Positions 16,969-26,054 of a stretch of 64,000 nt of DNA are shown one piece after another. Every line of letters starts with the position of its first letter. Position 1 is the stretch's first letter. The DNA is taken from contig NZ_QUNG01000003.1 of assembly GCF_003387375.1 (NCBI RefSeq), positions 248,001 to 312,000 on the forward strand. The letters run 5' to 3'. Both the position numbers and the translations under genes were made by a program. Under the pieces are notes generated by a model, which was given only the letters and a program-made list of their open reading frames with translations, was not told the origin of the DNA and did not search any database. This DNA is from Marinomonas pollencensis. Lineage in GTDB: Bacteria; Pseudomonadota; Gammaproteobacteria; Pseudomonadales; Marinomonadaceae.

Positions 16969-18396
16969 CTATTCAGAAGGGGTATCTGCGCCTTTACGGC
17001 TTTTTAACCTTTTACTCAAAGCTGGTTGCGAAATACCTAACAAGCGGGATGCCACAGATTGATTCCCATTGGCTCGCTTCATTGCCTCATCCACTAGCAA
17101 GTCCGCTGACTTTTGTAAGGTCGGGAGCGGAAAGTCGTCCGGGTATTGATAAAAAGCGTCTGTCATATCAGAAAGTGAAGCCGTATCTGTGTTTTCACAA
17201 GCTCGCTTAAACACAGCCATTGATAGAATACCGCCGCGGTGGCGACTTACTGCATCAAAACACAATGCCTGAAGCTCTCTTACATTGCCTGGGAAAGCGT
17301 AATTTTGCAGCAATACCAGCAGCTCTTTTGGTACAGTGGGTTTACTCCGACCTAACTCTTCCGCTGCTTTTTCAAGAAAGTACTCTAACAATAAAGGAAT
17401 ATCAGCCGGCCTTTTTCTTAATGCTGGCAACTCTACTTGATGAGTGCATAAGCGGTAATATAAGTCTTTTCGAAAGCTCCCATCTGCTTGTTTAGCATCT
17501 AAATTTTGATGGGTAGCCACCACTAAGCGAGCATCAAGACGTTTAGCGGTATCTGAGCCTAACGGGTAATACTCCCCTTCCTGCAGTAAGCGCAGCAATT
17601 TCACCTGTGATGCCAAACTAAGATCGCCTATTTCATCTAAAAATAGCGTTCCACCATTTGCTTGCTCTACCATTCCTGAGCGTGCTTGGTCAGCGCCACT
17701 AAAGGCACCTCGCGCGTGTCCAAATAAGGTATCTGAGAAAAAGCTATCATCTACTCCAGCCACATTGACACTGACTAACGAACCTTTGCGCCCACTCAGG
17801 TCATGTATTGCTTGGGCAATGGCTTCTTTGCCTGTTCCGCTTTCACCCGTAATCAATACATGACGGCTGCTCTCTGCCACAGACTCTAAATATTGAAACA
17901 CCAACTTCATGTTTTTATCTTGCGTCAGTATGTTGGTGAACGCTTCAGGATGTTTTAACGTATCAGAGAAAAACAAGCGGCGCATTTCTTGGTTTTCAAG
18001 GCGCATTTCCTGCATTTCAATTGCACGCTTAATGCCATCGATAAGGCGATTTTCTTCGCTACTTTTAATAAAATAGTCAAACGCTCCCAAACGAATGCAA
18101 TTCATGGCGGTTTCTAATTGATTTAAACCACTCACAATAATAACGTGAATTTCTGGGTGCTTTGCGACTATTTCCGACAACAGAGATTCGCCCGATAAAT
18201 GGGGCATATTAATGTCTAACAGCACCAAGCCTATGCAATGCTTATCTATTAGGTCCATCGCTTGACGGCTGTCATCACAAGTATAAAGATGATTAATGCC
18301 CGCTGCGGTTTCGAGCAACAAACTAAAGCTGCGTAAAAATGAAACCTCGTCATCTATCAATAACACACCGAATGAGGGGGATAAGTTTCCGCTCAT
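16969..18396 (-). CDS. Sigma-54-dependent response regulator, DctD/NtrC family
   Basis: A 475-residue three-domain activator. The receiver domain is at about 8-125, with the phospho-acceptor Asp in LVLLDINMPHLSGE. The AAA+ domain is at about 155-385, with Walker A GESGTGKEA, the sigma-54 contact loop GAFSGA (Ser for the usual Thr of GAFTGA) and Walker B GGTLFLDEIGDL. A Fis-type HTH ends the protein (NQSVASRLLGISQPALSKRL). It overlaps the upstream kinase gene by 4 bases, so they are a cognate pair. A sigma-54 promoter lies before the symporter gene at 22192, its probable target. Confidence 0.93.
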   Translation of the reverse strand: MSGNLSPSFGVLLIDDEVSFLRSFSLLLETAAGINHLYTCDDSRQAMDLIDKHCIGLVLLDINMPHLSGESLLSEIVAKHPEIHVIIVSGLNQLETAMNCIRLGAFDYFIKSSEENRLIDGIKRAIEMQEMRLENQEMRRLFFSDTLKHPEAFTNILTQDKNMKLVFQYLESVAESSRHVLITGESGTGKEAIAQAIHDLSGRKGSLVSVNVAGVDDSFFSDTLFGHARGAFSGADQARSGMVEQANGGTLFLDEIGDLSLASQVKLLRLLQEGEYYPLGSDTAKRLDARLVVATHQNLDAKQADGSFRKDLYYRLCTHQVELPALRKRPADIPLLLEYFLEKAAEELGRSKPTVPKELLVLLQNYAFPGNVRELQALCFDAVSRHRGGILSMAVFKRACENTDTASLSDMTDAFYQYPDDFPLPTLQKSADLLVDEAMKRANGNQSVASRLLGISQPALSKRLKSRKGADTPSE

Positions 18397-20084
18397 ATTG
18401 CTTCGCCTCTAACATGAATGGGTAAGGACAAGATTGCTCGCGTCCCTAGCCCTAAAACTGACTCGTATTCCAGCGTCCCGCCATGCTCTTGAACAATCCC
18501 CGATGACACAGAAAGCCCTAACCCCATTCCACCTTGATCTCGTTTTGTGGTAAAAAATGGATCATTAAGCTTAGAAAGATCACCCGCTTCTATACCTCGC
18601 CCTTGGTCTTGCACCTCTAAACACACCATGCCCCTTACTTCATTAACATAAGAGAAAACCTTAATCCCCTGTTGCGGGTTATTCAGTGCTTGGCATGCAT
18701 TAACAATCAGATTTATCACAACTTGTTCTATTTTTTGCTTATTCCCTAAAAAAGTTGGTAACGCCTTGTTTAATTCTGTACTAAACGCAAAGGTAGATTG
18801 CTTGATCGTATTGTCCACCAGCCGAATAGACACTTCAGCGACTAAGTTAAGATCAACCTGTTCACTCAAGTCCAGTGGACCTTGACGCGCAAAGTCTCGT
18901 AAATCATCAACAATTCGACGAATTCTCTGTGCCCCTGTGGCAATGTCTTCCAACATATACGGAATTTTTTCACGCATCCTGCTGTAAGGAATACCGCCTA
19001 AATTAAAGTCACCATGTTGCTGGTAATGCGCCTCATACACGCCTTCGCTGTCCCGTAGCACGCCTTTTAGTATAGAGATATTCATCGACACTAAACTGCA
19101 CGGGTTGTTAATTTCATGAGCTACTCCTGACACCAACACCCCCAGCGACGCCATTTTATCCGCTTGAAGTAACTGCTTTTGCTGCTGCTTCAGCTCTTCG
19201 GCACGACGATTCACTTCTTTTTTGAGCATACGGTTCCAGACCCCTATACCCCCCAAAGAAATCAATAATAACAGTGAAACAATCGCCGTGGTCTGCCCAA
19301 CTTTTTTCCATGGGTACTGGCTTCTTTCTAATGCGGCAAACCATTTATCGTAGATTTCCTGCTGCCGGCCGGTATTCTTCAAAATCGCGAGGCCTTCACT
19401 AAACTTCGCCAACAAATCTTCATTGCCTTTTTTGACCCCAAACCCATAACGCTGTGCTGCAAAGGTTTGCCCCACTGGTTTAATATTAGACAAAGCAAAC
19501 TCTTGGCCTACATATAAACCCGGAAGATTCGCTACCACCGCATAATCATGCTGCCCCGATGCCAATAAACGCAGCGCATCCGCGTGTGTATCGACGGTGA
19601 ATAAGTTTATCTTGATATCTTGTTCTAGTATTAGGTCGTGCATAATGCCATGCTTCTGCACTATGACTTCTTTGCCTTGTAGATCTTCGATGCTATTAAT
19701 ACTGGTGGGCTGGTCATCTCGCGCGAAGACGGACTGGTTTACTATCGCGTAATGAGGGGAGAAATCATAAAGTTTAGCCCGCTCAGCTGAATAGGCGATT
19801 CCCTGTAGAACATCGATTTCGCCATTTTCAATGGCCTCTCGCATGTCCGACCATTTCCCTAAACGTATTTCAATATTGATGCCCATTACAGCCGCAATTT
19901 CTTTCGTTAGCTCGGTGCCATAGCCAGCAGGATTCCCCTCTTTGTCAATAAACTCATAAGGTGGATAATTAAAATCCCCACCGATAATAACAAGGTTATT
20001 GGTCGAGTCTGTTTGCCCACGAGCACTGGCGTCAAAAGCAGAAAGAAAAAACAAACTGCAAACACACAAACAATATCGAAACAT
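18393..20084 (-). CDS. Histidine kinase with periplasmic SBP_bac_3 sensor domain
   Basis: A 563-residue sensor kinase. A signal peptide (about 1-22) is followed by a full periplasmic solute-binding domain of the amino-acid ABC type (about 30-255; PPYEFIDKEGNPAGYGTEL). Then come one membrane segment (about 265-283), a coiled linker, HisKA with the phospho-His in SGVAHEINNPCSL, and HATPase_c with NACQAL and GMGLGLSVS motifs. Having its own binding domain suggests direct sensing of an amino acid or organic acid. It starts 2 bases after the LysR gene and overlaps the response regulator, so all three are one operon. Confidence 0.92.
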   Translation of the reverse strand: MFRYCLCVCSLFFLSAFDASARGQTDSTNNLVIIGGDFNYPPYEFIDKEGNPAGYGTELTKEIAAVMGINIEIRLGKWSDMREAIENGEIDVLQGIAYSAERAKLYDFSPHYAIVNQSVFARDDQPTSINSIEDLQGKEVIVQKHGIMHDLILEQDIKINLFTVDTHADALRLLASGQHDYAVVANLPGLYVGQEFALSNIKPVGQTFAAQRYGFGVKKGNEDLLAKFSEGLAILKNTGRQQEIYDKWFAALERSQYPWKKVGQTTAIVSLLLLISLGGIGVWNRMLKKEVNRRAEELKQQQKQLLQADKMASLGVLVSGVAHEINNPCSLVSMNISILKGVLRDSEGVYEAHYQQHGDFNLGGIPYSRMREKIPYMLEDIATGAQRIRRIVDDLRDFARQGPLDLSEQVDLNLVAEVSIRLVDNTIKQSTFAFSTELNKALPTFLGNKQKIEQVVINLIVNACQALNNPQQGIKVFSYVNEVRGMVCLEVQDQGRGIEAGDLSKLNDPFFTTKRDQGGMGLGLSVSSGIVQEHGGTLEYESVLGLGTRAILSLPIHVRGEAI

Positions 20085-20086
20085 AG

Positions 20087-21013
20087 TTATATTTTATCCA
20101 ATGACTGACCCGCATCCTCATAACGAAGCTGCAAAATCCCCCAAAGCCGTTCTGCTTCAGGGCTTAATATGCGATTACAACGATAGACGAAGACTTTTAA
20201 TGGCAATTGCCAGGCAGCGCCACCACAAATAGACAAAAACCCTTGCTTAAGCTCTTCTGTTACCGCAAAGGTAGGCACCCACGCCACCCCCATACGCTGT
20301 AATGCCATGACCTTTAAGCTGTCCGCCATCGGTGATTCAAACATTTGACGCAAATTTAATTTATGCGGCGGATCATCCAGTAAACCTTTCACTCGCCGTC
20401 CCAGATAGATTCCCTCAGGATAAGCTAGATAAGGGATTTCTGCTTGCTGTTTGGCATCCAAATCATAAATCGGTAGCCCTTCTTCATCCTGATAACAAAC
20501 AGGTACTAACGACTCCGTTTGCAATTCAAGTCTCGAAAACAATCCATTTGATAGCGTAAAGTCATCAAATGCCACCAAGAAATCGCACAAGCCATTTTTT
20601 AATGCATGAACGCTGTCATCCACATTAGCAACTAGCTGACGGATCTGAACATGCTCTAAATCCGCTTTAATTGATTGTGCAAACGCAGGAAAGAGAGACA
20701 AGGATAAAGTATGCGAGACAGCCATATTAAGCACTGGGGTTGCCGATTTCTTCAAGGAACACAGGTGCTCAATACTTTCATTTAATTGTGACACCAGATT
20801 TTTTGCCGTAATCCGGAATAAAGTACCTTCATCGGTTAACTGGACTGGAAATCGCGTTCTATCAATCAACTCACGACCAACAGCGGCTTCAAGCGCTTTA
20901 ATGCGACGACTAAAAGCAGGTTGAGTTAAAAATCTCTCCTCCGCAGATTTAGAAAAACTTTGAGTCTGAGCAAGTGATAAAAAATCTTCAAGCCACTTGG
21001 TTTCAATATTCAT
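20087..21013 (-). CDS. LysR-type regulator, HypT/YjiE-like branch
   Basis: A 308-residue LysR-type regulator with the HTH at about residues 1-62 (IETKWLEDFLSLAQTQSFSKSAEERFLTQPAFSRRIKALE in pieces). The domain order and segments such as AVSHTLSLSLFPAFAQSI and ALQRMGVAWVPTFAV resemble the YjiE/HypT branch. It is the first gene of a tight operon with the kinase and response regulator and is divergent from the racemase-family and symporter genes. A LysR protein co-transcribed with a sigma-54 two-component system is unusual. The ligand is probably an acidic amino acid or dicarboxylate, by context. Confidence 0.87.
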   Translation of the reverse strand: MNIETKWLEDFLSLAQTQSFSKSAEERFLTQPAFSRRIKALEAAVGRELIDRTRFPVQLTDEGTLFRITAKNLVSQLNESIEHLCSLKKSATPVLNMAVSHTLSLSLFPAFAQSIKADLEHVQIRQLVANVDDSVHALKNGLCDFLVAFDDFTLSNGLFSRLELQTESLVPVCYQDEEGLPIYDLDAKQQAEIPYLAYPEGIYLGRRVKGLLDDPPHKLNLRQMFESPMADSLKVMALQRMGVAWVPTFAVTEELKQGFLSICGGAAWQLPLKVFVYRCNRILSPEAERLWGILQLRYEDAGQSLDKI

Positions 21014-21248
21014 CGGGAGCAGACCTTCTAGTGAATAACATAGAATTTACCTTTTTGAGTGTAATAAACACCTCATTAAGCCACTTTAATTGGTTTAATG
21101 TAAATTAAAAGAAAAACCATAAACAACTGATTTTAATAAATAAAAATATAGCATATGCCTAACGTGCATAAGCATTGCAAAACTGGCATTAGAACCCCTC
21201 AACTTTCAGCGCTAATGTTGCTTGGTTAATTTCAAGAGGGGAATCAGT

Positions 21249-21956
21249 GTGACTTCAACAATTGGTATTTTAGGTGGTATGGGACCTTTGGCGACATTGG
21301 ATTTCGTACAAAAGATCATTCACCATACACATGCCAGTAGTGATCAGGAAAATATCCCACTGCAGATACATTGTGTTCCACAAATTCCAGACCGCACCGC
21401 GTTTCTTATGGGAGCCGGAGAGTCACCTTTACCAGCGCTCGCTAAAGGGTTAAACACGTTAATCGGTACCGATGTTGGCTGCATCACGATTCCATGTAAT
21501 ACAGCCCATTATTGGCACCCAGATTTACAGCGCATTAGCTCAGTTCCCATTTTGCATATTGCGCAAACGTGTGCTCAACAACTCACACGCCAACACATCA
21601 AATCCGTCGCCCTAATGGCCACCGACGGCACGTTAAAAGCAGGGTTTTATAGCAAAGAGTTAGCTCAGTATGGTATTGAATTAACACAGCCGTCGACCGA
21701 GATACAAGAAAAAATCATGAACGGCATCTATTTAGTCAAAGCCGGTTCCATCGAGCAAGGAGCCAGCACACTAGAAGAATGCGTTAAGGAATTATTACTC
21801 ACTGGAGTCGAATCCGTGATCCTTGGCTGTACCGAAATCCCTTTCGCTCTAGATCATATTCATTCTGAAACAAAACCATTCACACTCGATGCCACAGACA
21901 CACTCGCAAAAGCTTGTGTTGAATGGTATGCCGCTGAGCAACTAAAAACCCTATAA
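21249..21956 (+). CDS. Aspartate/glutamate racemase family protein
   Basis: A cofactor-independent racemase-family protein of about 235 residues. Both catalytic cysteines are present: IPCNTAHYW in the first half and ILGCTEIPF in the second, with the N-terminal GILGGMGPLATLDF. It would interconvert L- and D-aspartate or glutamate. I prefer the GTG at 21249, which has AGAGGGG 7 bases upstream and gives the family N-terminus; a TTG at 21222 also exists. It precedes an acidic amino acid symporter and faces a LysR-kinase-regulator operon, fitting a D/L acidic amino acid uptake and conversion unit. Confidence 0.87.
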   Translation: MTSTIGILGGMGPLATLDFVQKIIHHTHASSDQENIPLQIHCVPQIPDRTAFLMGAGESPLPALAKGLNTLIGTDVGCITIPCNTAHYWHPDLQRISSVPILHIAQTCAQQLTRQHIKSVALMATDGTLKAGFYSKELAQYGIELTQPSTEIQEKIMNGIYLVKAGSIEQGASTLEECVKELLLTGVESVILGCTEIPFALDHIHSETKPFTLDATDTLAKACVEWYAAEQLKTL

Positions 21957-21970
21957 CTTAAGTTATAGGG
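21949..21970. repeat. 22-bp perfect palindrome over the racemase stop codon
   Basis: CCCTATAACTT is followed directly by its exact reverse complement. It covers the stop codon of the racemase gene and lies about 155 bases before the sigma-54 promoter, a usual distance for an activator binding site. On the minus strand it is followed by TTTTT, so an antisense terminator is an alternative. Confidence 0.6.
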
Positions 21971-21977
21971 TGACACT

Positions 21978-21998
21978 TGGTTATATTGATGATAACCA
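21978..21998. promoter_or_regulatory. Inverted repeat upstream of the sigma-54 promoter
   Basis: TGGTTAT-N7-ATAACCA is a perfect 7-bp dyad, 8 bases beyond the 22-bp palindrome. ATAACGTTAT (22053-22062) is another palindrome nearer the promoter. Together they form a cluster of dyads suited to enhancer binding. Confidence 0.45.
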
Positions 21999-22122
21999 TT
22001 TGAAAAATAAGAAATTTTATAAAAATAATAAGATTTATGAATAACATAAGTTATAACGTTATCCTCTGATAACAAAAGAAATATTTTCTTAAAAAACAAC
22101 AAGTTAAATATAAAAACTTAAG

Positions 22123-22138
22123 TGGCACACCACTTGCT
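22123..22138 (+). promoter_or_regulatory. Sigma-54 (RpoN) promoter of the symporter gene
   Basis: TGGCAC-N5-TTGCT matches the -24/-12 consensus TGGCAC-N5-TTGCW at every base, 53 bases before the symporter start. A sigma-54 activator gene lies in the divergent operon. Confidence 0.85.
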
Positions 22139-22191
22139 ATCTTACCTAAATATAAATTCTAAAAAATAACGCAACACAAAAGGAAAACTCT

Positions 22192-23472
22192 ATGACAAAT
22201 AACACAGTAGGCCAAAAGCAACCCGGCTTTTGGGGCAAAATGCCATTATGGCAAAAGATCTTTATCGGCATGGGATTGGGTGTCTTAGCTGGGGTTTTCC
22301 TAGGGCCAGATGCTGAGTTTCTAAAACCGATCGGAACCTTGTTCGTAAACGCGATCAAGATGCTGATTGTGCCACTTATTTTCTGTTCTCTCGTGGTCGG
22401 TGTGACCTCGATGGAAGACAGCCGCAAAATGGGGCGCATTGGCGCTAAATCCGTTGTTCTTTATTTAGGAACAACCGCTGTCGCTATTACCATCGGTCTA
22501 GTTTTCGGTTCTGTTTTTGCTCCTGGTATGGGTCTAAACATGGTTGCCAACGAAACGTCAACCGTTGTAAAAGAAGCGCCTACTCTAGTACAAACCTTCT
22601 TAAACCTTATTCCTAAAAACCCAGTTAATGCATTAGCAGCCGGCAACATCTTACAAATCATTGTCTTCGCATTGGGCTTAGGTATCGCACTTAACTTGTG
22701 TGGCGAAAAAGCAAAACCTGCTGTTGCTGTTTTTGAAAGCCTTGCAGAAGCTATGTACAAGCTAACTGAACTGGTTATGAAACTAGCGCCATACGGCGTA
22801 TTCGGTTTAATGGCTTGGGTTTCAGGCAAATACGGTATCGAAGTACTACTACCATTAATCAAAGTAATCGCGGTCGTTTACTTAGGTTGTGTGGTTCACG
22901 TTATTGTCGTTTATGCAGGCTTAATCGGTACTATCGGACGTCTTAACCCAGTACGTTACTTAAAAGCTTTGCTAAACCCTGCTGCCGTTGCTTTTACGAC
23001 AACTAGTAGCTCCGGCACCTTGCCTGCGACAATCAAAGCATCACGTGAAGAACTTGGTGTATCAAAAGGCGTTGCCAGCTTCGTATTGCCATTGGGTGCG
23101 ACCATCAACATGGATGGCACCGCGTTATACCAAGGTGTGTGTGCTCTTTTCATCGCACAAGCTTTTGGTATCGATCTAGACATGGCTGATTACCTACTTA
23201 TCATCATGACGTCTACTCTGGCTTCTATTGGTACTGCTGGCGTTCCTGGCGCGGGCTTGATCATGCTGTCATTGGTACTTACTACTGTTGGCCTACCTAT
23301 TGAAGGTCTAGCGATTGTTGCCGGTATCGACCGTATCCTAGACATGGCACGAACCAGCGTAAACGTATGTGGTGACTTGATGGTGTCTGCGCTTGTTGGT
23401 AAGAGTGAAAACGAGCTAGATGAGTCTATCTACAACAAAGAAGGCTACAGCAAAGAAACAAATGTGGCATAA
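22192..23472 (+). CDS. Dicarboxylate/amino acid:cation symporter (DAACS, GltP/DctA-like)
   Basis: A 426-residue inner-membrane symporter. The re-entrant serine loop TTTSSSGTLPATI and the transport-core motif GATINMDGTALYQG are both intact. It should take up glutamate, aspartate or C4-dicarboxylates with protons or sodium. It lies behind a full sigma-54 promoter and next to a racemase-family gene, in front of a divergent LysR/kinase/response-regulator operon. By analogy with DctBD control of dctA, that system probably activates it when the ligand is present. A terminator follows. Confidence 0.93.
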   Translation: MTNNTVGQKQPGFWGKMPLWQKIFIGMGLGVLAGVFLGPDAEFLKPIGTLFVNAIKMLIVPLIFCSLVVGVTSMEDSRKMGRIGAKSVVLYLGTTAVAITIGLVFGSVFAPGMGLNMVANETSTVVKEAPTLVQTFLNLIPKNPVNALAAGNILQIIVFALGLGIALNLCGEKAKPAVAVFESLAEAMYKLTELVMKLAPYGVFGLMAWVSGKYGIEVLLPLIKVIAVVYLGCVVHVIVVYAGLIGTIGRLNPVRYLKALLNPAAVAFTTTSSSGTLPATIKASREELGVSKGVASFVLPLGATINMDGTALYQGVCALFIAQAFGIDLDMADYLLIIMTSTLASIGTAGVPGAGLIMLSLVLTTVGLPIEGLAIVAGIDRILDMARTSVNVCGDLMVSALVGKSENELDESIYNKEGYSKETNVA

Positions 23473-23511
23473 GATTTATTAGCCATAAACGGCGAATAAA
23501 CCACGACCCAT

Positions 23512-23548
23512 AAAAAGCGCCCGCCTTGCAAAAGACGGGCGTTTTTTT
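23512..23548 (+). terminator. Terminator of the symporter gene
   Basis: CGCCCG and CGGGCG pair, extended by A-T pairs on both sides, and are followed by seven T residues. Confidence 0.88.
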
Positions 23549-23821
23549 GTCAATAACACGGTGGCGATTGAAATGCCGAGTTGTAGATTTAATAGGGCTA
23601 TTCTACGATGTGAAACAGCTGCTTCGCACAATCGATTAGTGCCAAAGATACGCGATGGATTATACATTTGCTCAATCCAACACAGGCAGCGGTCAATTCC
23701 CTCAGGCATAGATGGTTCGTGTTTTCCCACTAATTACCATTTTATCTCGTTATAAATATCGCTATTTCAAACACGATCACTTCCCTCTTAGCGGCAGCAA
23801 GAGCATTTATTAGCATATCAA
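23549..23821. other. Intergenic region between symporter and hutG
   Basis: No supported gene. The minus strand at 23560-23730 reads as a short stretch with weak resemblance to the C-terminal part of a LysR protein; it could be a decayed gene fragment. Confidence 0.3.
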
Positions 23822-23854
23822 AAAAAATCCCCATGCCGCTTTCACGAAATGGGG
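23822..23854 (-). terminator. Terminator of the hutUHIG operon
   Basis: CCCCAT and ATGGGG arms lie 44-69 bases past the hutG stop, followed on the minus strand by a run of eight T residues. Confidence 0.8.
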
Positions 23855-23897
23855 GGTCTTGTGTTTCACTAATGAGCTGTCTAGGCGCCAGAAAAAC

Positions 23898-24728
23898 TTA
23901 GAGTTTTGTCTGTAACAAGGCGTCCACCAGCGCACTGATCTGCTTTTGAATCGCGGGAAGTTTATCGTCATCCAGCAAGTATTGACCTTGCTTTACTAGA
24001 TCATCGTTTAGGTAAGTCGCTTGGGATAGTTCCAGCTGGATAGCATGAATCCCCTGCGCTGGCTGACCAAAAGCGCGGGTAATATAGCCGCCTTTGAAGC
24101 GACCGTTAGCCACTTGGCTGTAGTCTTCTGATAAACATTCTTGCGCACTTTTTAATACCGCAGGAGCACAAGACTCACCGGCGTTGGTCCCCCAATTAAA
24201 GTCTGGCAGCCTGCCTTCAAACAACATCGGCACTTGTGCTGCAATACTGTGCGCGTCCAACAAAATAGCGTAACCGAATTTGGCTTTAATACGAGCCAAC
24301 TCGTCTTCAATTTGCTGATGATACGGGCGCCAGATCTGCTCTTTGCATAATAAATGATGCGCCTCACTGGGCTCTTTTCCAGCTAAAAACGTCGGACTCT
24401 CATCAAACAAAATGTCTGGGAACAAGCCTGTTGTTTTGCTTGTATAGAGTGCAGCATCATCATAAGGTCTATTAAGATCAATAACATAGCGCGAGTAATT
24501 AGCAGAAATAACACTCACGCCACGCGCCGCTAAATCGCCATAAAGTTCTGGAATGTACCAGTCTGTGTCTGGCAAGCGCTGCGCTTTGTCAGTGAGAGAC
24601 TCTTCTTCTGTGGCGGTTAAACGCAGACCAGAATGAGGCATACTTACCAATAATGGCGAATCCCCTTGATGAAATTCAAACGGTGATTCAATACGGCTAT
24701 GAACAGGCTGAAGATCGACATTACTCAT
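23898..24728 (-). CDS. hutG: N-formylglutamate deformylase
   Basis: A 276-residue HutG of the N-formylglutamate amidohydrolase family. MPHSGLRL and [10 protein letters not shown] near the N-terminus, [23 protein letters not shown] and the C-terminal [10 protein letters not shown] match the family. It hydrolyses N-formylglutamate to glutamate and formate, the last step of the five-enzyme histidine pathway. It overlaps hutI by 8 bases and is the last gene of the operon. Together with hutF this shows the deiminase/deformylase route, not the formiminoglutamase route. Confidence 0.94.
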   Translation of the reverse strand: MSNVDLQPVHSRIESPFEFHQGDSPLLVSMPHSGLRLTATEEESLTDKAQRLPDTDWYIPELYGDLAARGVSVISANYSRYVIDLNRPYDDAALYTSKTTGLFPDILFDESPTFLAGKEPSEAHHLLCKEQIWRPYHQQIEDELARIKAKFGYAILLDAHSIAAQVPMLFEGRLPDFNWGTNAGESCAPAVLKSAQECLSEDYSQVANGRFKGGYITRAFGQPAQGIHAIQLELSQATYLNDDLVKQGQYLLDDDKLPAIQKQISALVDALLQTKL

Positions 24729-25959
24729 GGGATACTCCGTGTTGGATGCGTTGTTTGACTAATTGCCCCCCTAACCAATAACAAAGTTCGCCAGGGCTTT
24801 CCACATCCCAACACACAAAGTCTGCGACCTTGCCCACTTCTAAAGAGCCATGAGAGTCACTGATCCCCAGGGCTTTCGCGCCATGAATCGTCGCCCCAGC
24901 CAACGCGGCTTCCGGCGTCATACCAAATAAGGTACACGCCATATTCATCATTAAACGTAACGATAAAGCAGGCGATGTACCCGGGTTGGCATCGGTGGCA
25001 ATGGCAATGTCTACACCATATTGACGCAGCAAATCCATCGGTGGTAACTGGCTTTCTTTCAAGGTATAAAATGCCCCTGGCAACAATACCGCTACCGTGC
25101 CAGATTCCGCCATGGCTTTTACATCGGCCTCGTCGATAAACTCCAAATGGTCGGCGGATAACGCCTGATAAGAGGCCGCCATGCGTGTGCCACCTAAAGC
25201 AGACAGCTGTTCCGCGTGGATTTTAATCGGCAGGCCTAGCTCACGGGCCTTTTGAAAATATCGCTCAACCTGCTCGGTGCTAAAGGCAATGCCTTCACAA
25301 AATGCATCGACCGCATCAGCAAGACCCAGAGCGGCCACTTTCGGCAATACTGTCTCACATAGGTAATCAATGTAGGCGTCTTTATCATCGAACTCTGGTG
25401 GCATGGCATGCGCGGCTAGACAGGTACGCTTAATCGTCACTGGGTACTTGTTTTCTAAAACACTGGCGACCCGTAGCATTTTTAGCTCACTGTCGAGGGA
25501 CAAACCATAACCTGATTTCACCTCAATGGTAGTGACGCCATCGGCCATCAAGCTTTGCAAACGCCGTGCAGCACTAGCCACCAATTCTGCTTCGCTGGCA
25601 GCACGGGTGGCGTTCACTGAAGAGGCAATGCCACCACCTTGTTGGGCGATTTCTTTATAACTCACGCCATTCAAACGCTGCTCAAATTCACCGGCACGAT
25701 TGCCCCCAAACACCAAATGGGTGTGACAATCGATCAAACCTGGGGTCACCCAACCTCCCCCTAAATCGTGCACCTTTAGCACCTCAAAGTCAGGCAAATT
25801 TTGCGCTTCGCCTATCCAGGTAATACGACCACCAACAACGCCAATCGCAGCGTTCTCAATCGTGCTGTAACGCCCGTCTTTCATGGTCGCTACATGAGCG
25901 CCTCGCCATACACTATCAAACTTAAGACGTTCGTCATTACTGGCCATTGATGCTGTCAT
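24721..25959 (-). CDS. hutI: Imidazolonepropionase
   Basis: A 412-residue metal-dependent amidohydrolase. The metal site [16 protein letters not shown] is near residue 78, EVKSGYGL near 150, [11 protein letters not shown] in the middle and [10 protein letters not shown] for the catalytic Asp region. It opens the imidazolone ring of 4-imidazolone-5-propanoate to N-formimino-glutamate. ATG 25959 has an AGAGG site 7 bases upstream. It is separated from hutH by 95 bases that contain a long imperfect hairpin. Confidence 0.95.
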   Translation of the reverse strand: MTASMASNDERLKFDSVWRGAHVATMKDGRYSTIENAAIGVVGGRITWIGEAQNLPDFEVLKVHDLGGGWVTPGLIDCHTHLVFGGNRAGEFEQRLNGVSYKEIAQQGGGIASSVNATRAASEAELVASAARRLQSLMADGVTTIEVKSGYGLSLDSELKMLRVASVLENKYPVTIKRTCLAAHAMPPEFDDKDAYIDYLCETVLPKVAALGLADAVDAFCEGIAFSTEQVERYFQKARELGLPIKIHAEQLSALGGTRMAASYQALSADHLEFIDEADVKAMAESGTVAVLLPGAFYTLKESQLPPMDLLRQYGVDIAIATDANPGTSPALSLRLMMNMACTLFGMTPEAALAGATIHGAKALGISDSHGSLEVGKVADFVCWDVESPGELCYWLGGQLVKQRIQHGVSHE

Positions 25960-25997
25960 TTGTTACCTCTACTGGTTGCCATTGCTCGTCTGCTACC

Positions 25998-26037
25998 GGC
26001 GAATAAAAATGCCTCTTACGAGGCGCATTTATTCGCC
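25998..26037 (-). repeat. Intercistronic hairpin between hutH and hutI
   Basis: Two 18-base arms starting GGCGAATAAA and ending TTTATTCGCC pair around TTAC with a three-base internal mismatch. It may act in mRNA processing or partial termination within the operon. Confidence 0.6.
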
Positions 26038-26054
26038 TATTCTGCCTCAATAAT

